Assembly (NCBI RefSeq): GCF_025148125.1
Contig: NZ_CP102267.1
Coordinates: forward strand, 847,001 to 911,000
Source of the DNA: Blautia wexlerae DSM 19850
Lineage (GTDB): Bacteria; Bacillota; Clostridia; Lachnospirales; Lachnospiraceae
DNA: 64,000 bases
Direction of reading: 5' to 3'
The position numbers and the translations under genes were made by a program. A model generated the notes under the pieces. It saw only the letters and a program-made list of their open reading frames with translations, searched no databases and was not told where the DNA came from. Of the stretch, positions 45,056 to 53,195 are shown piece after piece. Position 1 is the stretch's first letter; each line of letters starts with the position of its first letter.

Positions 45056-45263
45056 ATACATACTGCTAGTCAAGTGAACTTAACAGAACCTTTTAAGGAA
45101 ATGAGAAATGAAAAAATAAATATCTTAGGATGAACCTGAAGGGTTCTGTATTCCTGCAGTATTTTGTGAAAAATTAAATCGTATAGATATAGACATTTTG
45201 AATTTACATATGGTATCTATGCAAGAAGCAGTTAGGAGCGTGCCTTATGAAGAAAAATTATAG
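45056..45263 (+). pseudogene. Degenerate coding remnant before lanA
   Basis: Behind AAGGAAGGAG at 45039-45048 the frame reads HTASQVNLTEPFKEMRNEK, INILG then stop, with ATA where a start should be. After a one- or two-base shift it continues EPEGFCIPAVFCEKLNRI, DIDILNLHMVSMQEAVRSV, PYEEKL and stops inside the lanA start region. It looks like the decayed gene of a small protein of about 70 residues. Family unknown. An 8-bp inverted repeat ACAGAACC/GGTTCTGT lies within. Confidence 0.45.
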
Positions 45264-45447
45264 AAATCCAATGACAAGACCAGAAAATTTTATGAATCCG
45301 GCAGGAAATGTAATGAAGGAAATTAAAGAGGCGGATTTAAACAATTTTTCCGCAGGTGCTGGTGAACCAAGAGTTTCCGATGGCTCTCAGTTCTGTACAT
45401 CAACAAAAGAATGTAACTGGGGAACAATTATGTTTGTTTGCTGTTAG
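45247..45447 (+). CDS. lanA: Type II lantibiotic precursor (LanA)
   Basis: 66 aa, ATG behind TTAGGAGCG. Acidic leader with EIKEADLNNFSAGAG, ending in a double-Gly-type site (GA/AG). Core begins about GEPRVSDG and contains FCTSTKEC, the CTxTxEC ring of mersacidin, plantaricin C and haloduracin-alpha type peptides that binds lipid II, then NWGTIMFVCC. Four Cys and several Ser/Thr before them allow three or four thioether rings. The CC end resembles plantaricin C. LanM follows 116 bases later. Confidence 0.9.
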   Translation: MKKNYRNPMTRPENFMNPAGNVMKEIKEADLNNFSAGAGEPRVSDGSQFCTSTKECNWGTIMFVCC

Positions 45448-45563
45448 TTTATGAGAGTGGTATGAAACCACAGGTATGATGACTACTGAATGAATAGGTT
45501 TGGCTTCTATGCATAGATATCATATGCAAATTCAAAATTTTTTACGTAATGGAGGAGATTATT

Positions 45564-48500
45564 ATGGATAAAAATAATTGTGACAATAATTCCTATTTTT
45601 ATGAAAGAAATTATTATAAGGATGTTCCAATCAAAGATACTCAAATATTAGAATATTGGAATAACATTTTAGGTAAAGATGTTATTGAATTAATAGATAA
45701 GGCTTATGGGGTTTCTATAGAGCAGATATTATTTTCAGAGTATTCGTTAAATCATAAATATATTAGCTTTGCAACGTTAAATCAGGAATATTCTGATATG
45801 TGTAATGAGAAGGCTATATCCTATTTGACTAAAAAAGGAACAAAAGTATTATTTGATCAATTTGTTCTCAGGTTTCTGGGATATGGGAAACGGGTTTTAG
45901 AAAGAAAGAGTAGAAAAGGATATATTGTTAAAGTAGTTCAGGACTGTTTTTTGAAAAATTTAGCGGAAAGGATTTTAGATGTTTCTTTAAGCACTCTTAT
46001 TTTTGAAATGTATTTAGCAAAAGAACAAGGAGAACTTAGAGGAAATGATGAAGCAGAAGAATATAAAGACTATAATCAGAGATTTCTTGGTAATGATAAG
46101 TATATAAAAGAATTATTTTCCATATATCCAGGTCTTAAAAGAATGCTGATAGAATTAATGGAAAATTTGGCAAATAATTATATATTATTGCAGGAAAGAA
46201 TGGAAAAGGATACTTTACTTTTAGAAGATAAATTTGGTGGGAAAAAGGGCTGGACTGAAGTAAAAAACATAAGAACGAGTGGTTCAGATTCACATAAGAA
46301 AGGAAATAGTGTTTTTTTAATTCAGTTTCAAGATGGAAGAAAAATAGTTTATAAACCACACGGACTGAAGGTGGAGAAAGCATATCAGTCATTTTTGGAG
46401 TTTATTTCTTCCAATTGTAAAAAGGACTTTAAGCAATTTTTGATTTTAGATTGTGGGGACTATGGATGGGAAGAATTTGTAGTTAATCTTCCTTGTAACA
46501 GTGAGGCTGAAGTCAGGAATTATTATTATCGGATAGGAGTGCTTGTTTTTTGCAATTATATATTAAATGTCAATGATATACATACTGAAAATCTTATTGC
46601 TAATGGGGGATATCCGGTTGTTGTAGATGCCGAGACTGTCTTAGATAATAAAAGGGACAAAAAGAAAAAATCAGGTAGAGAAAAAATTTACGATAAGATA
46701 CATGAATCAGTGTTGTATTCTGGAGTACTGCCTTTTTATAAATACACTAAAAATGGAAAAGGTATAAATATGAGTGCTCTTAATGGCCAAGAGGGAGAGC
46801 AATATCCAATACTGATTCCAAGATTAAAAAATGCTGGGACATCAAATATGCATTATGAATATGAAAGACCTATTACTCAAGCTAGTAATAATTTACTGAG
46901 ACTGGGGGAAAAGGTAAAAGAACCTAATCAGTATATAGATGAGATATGCGAAGGTTTTTTTGACGCATATACATTTTGTTTGGACAATAAGAAGCTTATA
47001 TTAAACTATGTTTCGATATTTGAAAATATTGAAGTTAGGCATTTAGTCCAAGATACTCAGCGGTATTCCATGCTATTGCACACATCATACAATCCGGATT
47101 TTCTTCAAGATGCGAAAGATAGGCAACTATTTTTGTGTGCAGTGTTAAAAAATGTGGAACAGATGCAAGGGAATATGGAAATTGCAAAACTGGAAATAAA
47201 GGATATGCTGAATATGGATATTCCATATTTTTATAGCAATACTTCAAAAGAAGATCTTTATGGATCAGAAGGGGAAGTGGTGAAGAACTATTTTGCTGAG
47301 TCTAGTATTCAACATCTTAGAAATAAGATCTGTTCTATGGGCAAGAAAGATAGAGAAGAACAGATTAGATTTATAAAAATAATTTTAACAGATTTGAATG
47401 ATGTAAAAGTTGAGAAACCTAAAAAAGATATAAATGAACTTTGTATAAGTAGAAGCGATAATGAACATGGACAAAAGGAATATAAAAAAAATGCCATATT
47501 AAAAATTTTACATACATTAGAGCAAAAAGCTTTTTATGGTGATGATGGGCAGGATATAAATTGGATAGGAATAACATCTATTGGAAATTCTGAAAATTCT
47601 TCTTGGAATATCCAACCATTAGGGGTTTATTTATATGAAGGATTAGGAGGAATTGCCCTTTTTTATAATGCACTACAGCAATCAGATTTTGATGTGGATT
47701 TGTCAGCAGCCTGCAAAGCATTTGAGACCATGATGTTTCAATATACCGATGATATGTTGGAACGATCCACGGATTTAGAAAAGGAAAGTAGCGGTGCTTA
47801 TGCGGGGGAAGCTTCTGTTATATATGTATACGAAGTTTTATATAAGATAACAGGAAAACAAAAATATTTAGAATATGCAGAAAAACATTGCAAAATTTTA
47901 GAGTATGCATTGAAAGCAGATGAAAATAATGATCTGATTTATGGTAATGCAGGTGCCGTTATTGTTCTTCTTAATCTTTATCACTTAGCTCAAAAGGATA
48001 TATATTTGCAATTGGCGTGCGAAGCAGGGAACATTCTTATAAAAAATCAGAATAAGGGTAAGTGGTGCTGCGGAAACGGGCAGAGCTTATCTGGGCTGTC
48101 ACATGGAATTACAGGTATAATTTATGCTCTTACAAAGTTAAATAATGAGCAATTTCATATTGAATATCAAAAGGCAATACACTCTGGATTAATATATGAA
48201 AATACCATGTATTCTGATAAATATAATAATTGGTTAGACAATCGGGAGGAGGCAAAAAAAGAAGAAAACTCTGATAATAGATGCATGGCAGCATGGTGTC
48301 ATGGGGCACCAGGGATTTTATTGGCAAGAAGTAAGATGTATAACCTGGTTAAAGACAGTAGTGATTATATAACAGTACAATGTGATATTGAACGTGCACT
48401 ATTTGCGACAAAAATGTATGGATTTACAGATAATGACTGTCTATGTCATGGGAATTTGGGGAATACAGAAATATTACTTGAATATTCAAAAGAATGTAAT

Positions 48501-48701
48501 GATGAAGAAGTAAGACATATGATGTTGTCTGCGAGAACACAAATTGCTATGGATATTATAAATGAAAATTACGATTGTGCAAGGTCTTATTTGCATGGGT
48601 ATAAGATACCAGGATTTATGACAGGAATCTCAGGAATGGGATACTCTCTATTAAGAGATTTGTACCCAGAATTACCATGCATTTTGGCTCTGGAGATTTA
48701 G
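45564..48701 (+). CDS. lanM: Bifunctional lanthionine synthetase LanM
   Basis: 1045 aa from ATG 45564 behind AATGGAGGAG. N-terminal dehydratase domain (DUF4135 type) with SDSHKKGNSVFLIQF, GRKIVYKPHGL, DIHTENLIANGGYPVVVDAE. C-terminal LanC-like cyclase with LSGLSHGITG (about 846), AAWCHGAPG (Cys about 911) and LCHGNLG (Cys-His about 961), the three zinc ligands. It dehydrates Ser/Thr and adds Cys thiols to give lanthionine rings in the LanA core. Confidence 0.95.
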   Translation: MDKNNCDNNSYFYERNYYKDVPIKDTQILEYWNNILGKDVIELIDKAYGVSIEQILFSEYSLNHKYISFATLNQEYSDMCNEKAISYLTKKGTKVLFDQFVLRFLGYGKRVLERKSRKGYIVKVVQDCFLKNLAERILDVSLSTLIFEMYLAKEQGELRGNDEAEEYKDYNQRFLGNDKYIKELFSIYPGLKRMLIELMENLANNYILLQERMEKDTLLLEDKFGGKKGWTEVKNIRTSGSDSHKKGNSVFLIQFQDGRKIVYKPHGLKVEKAYQSFLEFISSNCKKDFKQFLILDCGDYGWEEFVVNLPCNSEAEVRNYYYRIGVLVFCNYILNVNDIHTENLIANGGYPVVVDAETVLDNKRDKKKKSGREKIYDKIHESVLYSGVLPFYKYTKNGKGINMSALNGQEGEQYPILIPRLKNAGTSNMHYEYERPITQASNNLLRLGEKVKEPNQYIDEICEGFFDAYTFCLDNKKLILNYVSIFENIEVRHLVQDTQRYSMLLHTSYNPDFLQDAKDRQLFLCAVLKNVEQMQGNMEIAKLEIKDMLNMDIPYFYSNTSKEDLYGSEGEVVKNYFAESSIQHLRNKICSMGKKDREEQIRFIKIILTDLNDVKVEKPKKDINELCISRSDNEHGQKEYKKNAILKILHTLEQKAFYGDDGQDINWIGITSIGNSENSSWNIQPLGVYLYEGLGGIALFYNALQQSDFDVDLSAACKAFETMMFQYTDDMLERSTDLEKESSGAYAGEASVIYVYEVLYKITGKQKYLEYAEKHCKILEYALKADENNDLIYGNAGAVIVLLNLYHLAQKDIYLQLACEAGNILIKNQNKGKWCCGNGQSLSGLSHGITGIIYALTKLNNEQFHIEYQKAIHSGLIYENTMYSDKYNNWLDNREEAKKEENSDNRCMAAWCHGAPGILLARSKMYNLVKDSSDYITVQCDIERALFATKMYGFTDNDCLCHGNLGNTEILLEYSKECNDEEVRHMMLSARTQIAMDIINENYDCARSYLHGYKIPGFMTGISGMGYSLLRDLYPELPCILALEI

Positions 48702-48743
48702 GAGCGTAATTGCTAAGTAATATTTAACAAAGGGAGGAACTTG

Positions 48744-50840
48744 ATGTTTCAAAAAAAAGTGCATTATGTTTCACAGCTAGGAAGCATGGATTGTGGCATA
48801 GCATGTCTGACAATGATTCTTAATTATTACGGGTGTAAAAGTGATATCGTGGACATAGGGGCAGAGATTCAGATTGGCAGAGACGGTATGACCTTAGCTC
48901 AAATGAAAGAATTAGCAGAAAAGTATGGATTTAAATTTGCTGCATACCAGTATAATCATGAAGAAAAAAACTTAATAGAGTATCTTCCAGCCATTTTGTG
49001 TAATGATTCCCACTATGTGGTAGTTGATAAAACTAAGAAGAAAGGAAAATATATTCTGTTTGATCCAGCAAATGGAAAAAGAGTTGTCGATTTTTTAGAA
49101 TTAAAAAACGGATACAAGGATATTCTTGTATCCGTTATTCCAAGTAGAAATATTAAGAAAATAAAAAAAACCAAATTTAAAATAGAGGTAAAATTCTCTC
49201 AATTTATGATTGCAATTATGTTGATGCTTATGTGTCAACTTATTACATTAGCTGTTCCAATGGTTGTGCAAAAAGTAATAGATAGTTTATCTTCTGCCCA
49301 TATTACAATTCATATATGGAAAATTACACTTTTAGTTCTTCTGATTATGTGTGCCCATTTTGTATTGAGCTTACTAAGACAGAAAATTTTATTGAATATT
49401 AACATGAAACTTTTTAAAACAATGATTTCTAATATGATTCATAAAATTTTCCGTTTGGATGTAAGTTTTTTTGAATGGCATTCCGCAGGTGACATAGGGA
49501 ACCGTTTCAATAGTATAAATCAGTTGAACGACATTCTTACCAATGGATTTATAAACATTATAATCCAAGGGATTACATCCTTGGTATGTTTAGCTGTTAT
49601 GACCAGTATATCTCCATATTTGACTGCATTTGTTCTAGTTGTTTCTATTATACAGATCGCCATAATGATTTTATTAAATGGTAAAAATCTCATAAAGACG
49701 AAAGAGTATATATACTCACAGAGTACAATACAGGGAGAACTGATAGATACTCTGGAGAATATAATGGAAATAAAATGTATGGGGATGGATAATGCAGTTA
49801 AATCAAATTTACAAAATTCTTATAGTAAGTTAATAGAAAGATTCAAGGGAAAAACTCGAATTAGTAATTTGATGAATAGTTTTTCCTCAACCTTAAACTT
49901 GATTTTCCCTTTAATGATTTACGTGATTGGAAGTTATAGTGTGAAGCAAGGAGGGTTAACGATAGGACAACTTATAGCCTATGCAACCTTAGTGGGATAT
50001 TTTACAGCACCTTTTACTACCGTTGTATTGTTGTTACCGAGTATCAATAGTATTAAAGAAGTGCTTTTACGTTATAAGGAACTAATGATTTTTAGAGAAA
50101 ATTATCATACGGGAGTTCTTGTACCTGGAAAATTTGAAAATTTAAAAATAAGTTCGGTTTCATATTGCTACAATAGTGGGCAGGCATACGCATTGAATAA
50201 TGTTTCTCTTGATCTTAGGCGAGGCGAGAGAATTGCTATTGTTGGTTTATCGGGTAGTGGAAAATCAACCTTGATAAAAGCCATACTGGGTGCCGTGGAT
50301 ATTAATCAAGGATGTATTGAGATAAATAATTATGATATCAGATCAATGTCGAAGGAACAGATTTATAAATGGTTTTCAGTAGTTACTCAAAATCCTATGT
50401 GCTTAAATGCAAGTATAAGAAAGAATATTGATATTATAGGTGATGCTCCGGATGAGAAAATATGGAAGGTACTAGACATTGTAGCATTAAAAGAGGAAGT
50501 TTTAAGTATGCCGTTGGGATTGGATACACTTGTTGGAGAAGGAGGACAAAATATTTCAGGTGGTCAAAAACAGCGTATTGCCATAGCAAGAGCTCTGCTT
50601 AGCGATACGGAGGTAGTTATTTTTGATGAAGCTACCAGTAATCTGGATCAGCTTACAGAAAAGAAAATTTATGATAACCTAAGGTCTACCAATAAAACGC
50701 AAATTATCATTACTCATAGACTTTCCTCTATTCGAGATACGGATTATATCTATGTATTGAACAGGGGAAGCATCATTGAACAGGGAACACATTTGGATTT
50801 GATGAAGAAAAAGGGATGGTATTTTGAGAGTATTCAATGA
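48744..50840 (+). CDS. lanT: Peptidase-containing ABC exporter LanT
   Basis: 698 aa from ATG 48744 behind AAGGGAGG. N-terminal C39 protease: Cys17 in GSMDCGIACLTM, His about 89 in DSHYVVVD, Asp in FDPANG. Then six TMs and NBD: Walker A VGLSGSGKST, signature NISGGQKQRIAIARAL, Walker B VVIFDEATSNLD. It cuts after the double-Gly leader and exports the lantibiotic. Confidence 0.95.
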   Translation: MFQKKVHYVSQLGSMDCGIACLTMILNYYGCKSDIVDIGAEIQIGRDGMTLAQMKELAEKYGFKFAAYQYNHEEKNLIEYLPAILCNDSHYVVVDKTKKKGKYILFDPANGKRVVDFLELKNGYKDILVSVIPSRNIKKIKKTKFKIEVKFSQFMIAIMLMLMCQLITLAVPMVVQKVIDSLSSAHITIHIWKITLLVLLIMCAHFVLSLLRQKILLNINMKLFKTMISNMIHKIFRLDVSFFEWHSAGDIGNRFNSINQLNDILTNGFINIIIQGITSLVCLAVMTSISPYLTAFVLVVSIIQIAIMILLNGKNLIKTKEYIYSQSTIQGELIDTLENIMEIKCMGMDNAVKSNLQNSYSKLIERFKGKTRISNLMNSFSSTLNLIFPLMIYVIGSYSVKQGGLTIGQLIAYATLVGYFTAPFTTVVLLLPSINSIKEVLLRYKELMIFRENYHTGVLVPGKFENLKISSVSYCYNSGQAYALNNVSLDLRRGERIAIVGLSGSGKSTLIKAILGAVDINQGCIEINNYDIRSMSKEQIYKWFSVVTQNPMCLNASIRKNIDIIGDAPDEKIWKVLDIVALKEEVLSMPLGLDTLVGEGGQNISGGQKQRIAIARALLSDTEVVIFDEATSNLDQLTEKKIYDNLRSTNKTQIIITHRLSSIRDTDYIYVLNRGSIIEQGTHLDLMKKKGWYFESIQ

Positions 50841-50894
50841 CAGATAGGAATTAAATTATGATATGAAAAGCCATTGTATGGGGAGGTATTACAG

Positions 50895-51560
50895 ATGAAG
50901 AAGAAAGAGATAGTTATTGGGGTGAGCGTACTGATTAGTGCATCACTTCCCATTTCAGTTTATGCTGCTTCAAATGAAAGTATGAGTTCTAGAGGTTTTA
51001 TAATTGATGAAACTAATGAGTTTGAGGATATCGTTAAGCAAATTTTAGATGTTAAGTCAAAACATCCGGAATGGAGTGAACAGCAGATAAGTGATTTTAT
51101 GGATCAGATTCATGCTATTAAGAAAGATGGCGTCATAGACATTTGGAACGCACTTACTTCTTCTGAGAAAAAATTAGTGATTCGATATCCGTTTGATGCA
51201 CTAAAAGTCAATAAAGCAAAGGAAATTGCCACTAAACAAACCGAAAGAAAATTCGGAAAAAATGGTTTGGGTGACAGGAGTGACGCATTTAGACACGGAA
51301 TATGGAATGCCGAAATGACAGTTTTGATAGGAAGTGAAAAAGCAGAGCTTTTTGCGACAGCACATGAAGATAAAGATACTACTGGAAACGAAAGCGATGG
51401 ATATACAAAAGATGAGCACAAAAAAATGGATTTACATAACAATGAAATAGGGAGGAAATTAGGTGCAGATAACCTATCTGCACCAGAAGAGAAAATGGCG
51501 GAAATCATATATGACGAGATAATGAGAGAAGATTCGCTGTTTGTATGGCTGCATGAATGA
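50895..51560 (+). CDS. Secreted DUF6973-like protein of the lantibiotic locus
   Basis: 221 aa from ATG 50895 behind GGGGAGG. Signal peptide (VIGVSVLISASLPISVYA), then a domain with RSDAFRHGIWNAEMTVLIG, AELFATAHEDKD and MDLHNNEIGRKLG: conserved His/Asp/Asn pattern of the DUF6973 type, likely a metal or hydrolase fold. Last gene of the lantibiotic operon. Could be immunity, a final leader protease or a wall-active partner; not known. Confidence 0.65.
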   Translation: MKKKEIVIGVSVLISASLPISVYAASNESMSSRGFIIDETNEFEDIVKQILDVKSKHPEWSEQQISDFMDQIHAIKKDGVIDIWNALTSSEKKLVIRYPFDALKVNKAKEIATKQTERKFGKNGLGDRSDAFRHGIWNAEMTVLIGSEKAELFATAHEDKDTTGNESDGYTKDEHKKMDLHNNEIGRKLGADNLSAPEEKMAEIIYDEIMREDSLFVWLHE

Positions 51561-51602
51561 AAAAGTTAGAACGTATGAACTGAAATGAAATATATCTCTA
51601 AG

Positions 51603-51649
51603 ACAGTCGCAGATATTTTATTGATGTTTAGATATCTGTGACTGTTTTT
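51603..51649 (+). terminator. Terminator of the lantibiotic operon
   Basis: ACAGTCGCAGATAT (51603-51616) and ATATCTGTGACTGT (51632-51645) form a 14-bp stem with one mismatch, then TTTTT. Ends locus C. The stretch 51650-51960 holds no clear gene. Confidence 0.85.
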
Positions 51650-51966
51650 GAATAGAAATAATAGTCGTTAAAAATGTCTGCTCTGACTAAATTTGAAAGA
51701 AGAATCAGAATGAGAACCAAGTACTAATGTATAGCCATGAATTAGATGTGAAATCTGTTAAATGATGGTCAAATGAGAATGAGGGGGCTGTAGAAAAATA
51801 TTTATCAACATATTATTTGTCGATTTAGTTTAAGTAATGACAATAACAATAATAAAGGGGGACTTGATTTCTCATATCCCCCAGTGTATAATCTAATTAA
51901 GAAAGGTAATCAGATGCAAGATCTGATGCCCTCAGTAAAATTTAATTTTTTTCTATGTTAAGACAT

Positions 51967-52005
51967 AGCATCCATCAAACTTTCTCAGGGTTTATCGTGG
52001 ATGCT
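51967..52005 (-). terminator. Terminator of the small hydrophobic peptide gene
   Basis: AGCATCCA (51967-51974) and TGGATGCT (51998-52005), 8-bp perfect stem overlapping the peptide's stop codon on the minus strand. Confidence 0.55.
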
Positions 52006-52087
52006 ATTTCTTATCATGTCGATTATCTATGTAAGTCAGAGCCGCAAAAACTACTAAAAGCAATGTGAGTACTTCCATTGTGTTCAT
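52004..52087 (-). CDS. 27-aa hydrophobic peptide, type I toxin-like
   Basis: ATG 52087 behind AAAGGAGGGTGATGCCC. One membrane helix (MEVLTLLLVVFAALTYI) then a charged tail DNRHDKK: the layout of holin-like/TxpA-Fst type small toxins. A long structured 5' leader (52088-52200) includes CTATACTGAGCGAGTATAG, and the terminator overlaps the stop. An antisense RNA was not identified. Confidence 0.55.
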   Translation of the reverse strand: MNTMEVLTLLLVVFAALTYIDNRHDKK

Positions 52088-52240
52088 GGGCATCACCCTC
52101 CTTTAAAAACTAGAGGGCTGGTCGAAATTGCATCCGCATCTCTTTCTCGATTAGCTATACTCGCTCAGTATAGCATGGAATATCTTGTATCGCAATAAGA
52201 AATGGATGTAGTGAGCTCCTTTTCATATTGCTTTTGGTAA

Positions 52241-53170
52241 TCAGATATTTTGTTTGATAATCCTTGTAATGATGCCAACAGCAACATTCCGTTCTTCATC
52301 AATATGTGTCACAACAAAGGACACCTTATCTTTCTTCCCAACGGTGCGGCTGTCGTAGCAACTGTGAGCAATGGCGTTGACACCCAATTCTAACCGGACA
52401 AAAACAGTTCCTTTGTGGATGTCTTCCACCGTACCGGCATATTTTCCTTGTACCCGACAATTTTTCAGATTTTCTTTGCTGGTGTTGCCTTCCACGCTTT
52501 TTACATCTGCATGGATAGAGAGCGTTTCCGGGGAATCTCCCTGGATAGCTAAGATCCGGACCAGAATATGTTCCCCTACCTGGAATCGTTCCCTGGCATC
52601 ACCCAGCCAGTCAAAAGACAGATCTCTTGCAAGGATGGAAGTTTCTACACCAAAGATTTCTGCCCGGACTACTTTTTCAGCAACGGCAATGACTCTGGCC
52701 TGCACAATACGGTCTTCGTGGATTTTATTCTGTCCGGAAGAGTCCTGATCAAAATAGAAAATCTGACGTTTCTTCAGCATAGCATCTTTCCGGCTGGCAA
52801 CGATGCTTCTGGATTTGGTATCCAGTCCTTTGATTACAAAGTCGATTTCACTACCAAGCATGTTATTAAGGACTTTGTTCTGTCTAAGAGAGAAATCTCC
52901 GTAATCATGAGTTTCATCTTGGATCAGATTGATCATCATTTCCGAGATAGGGATGACTGCCCGATAATCTTTATAGTAAATAATTGCTATTAAGCTGCCG
53001 GCTTCGGTCTTTTCAATACCTCCCAGAATGCCGGTGAGAATTTTCCGGGTACGATAGGCATTTTGGATGTCATGCCAGATTAAATCCGCTTTTGATTGAG
53101 CAGTTTCTAATACAGTATCGGAGTCAAGGGTTAAAATAGGGGTGTTCAGGTTCATTGTTTCGTTTGCCAT
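52241..53170 (-). CDS. S1 RNA-binding domain protein of the ICE backbone
   Basis: 309 aa, ATG behind GAAAGGAGATAAC. An S1-like OB fold near the C-terminus: CRVQGKYAGTVEDIHKGTVFVRLELGVNAIAH, preceded by a second OB-like region (RIVQARVIAVAEKVVRAEIFGVETSILARDL). The N-terminal ~100 residues are mixed alpha/beta. Such proteins are common in Lachnospiraceae ICEs next to the coupling protein; RNA binding is inferred. A truncated second copy lies at 40126-40476. Confidence 0.8.
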   Translation of the reverse strand: MANETMNLNTPILTLDSDTVLETAQSKADLIWHDIQNAYRTRKILTGILGGIEKTEAGSLIAIIYYKDYRAVIPISEMMINLIQDETHDYGDFSLRQNKVLNNMLGSEIDFVIKGLDTKSRSIVASRKDAMLKKRQIFYFDQDSSGQNKIHEDRIVQARVIAVAEKVVRAEIFGVETSILARDLSFDWLGDARERFQVGEHILVRILAIQGDSPETLSIHADVKSVEGNTSKENLKNCRVQGKYAGTVEDIHKGTVFVRLELGVNAIAHSCYDSRTVGKKDKVSFVVTHIDEERNVAVGIITRIIKQNI

Positions 53171-53195
53171 AAATGTTATCTCCTTTCAAAATGTG

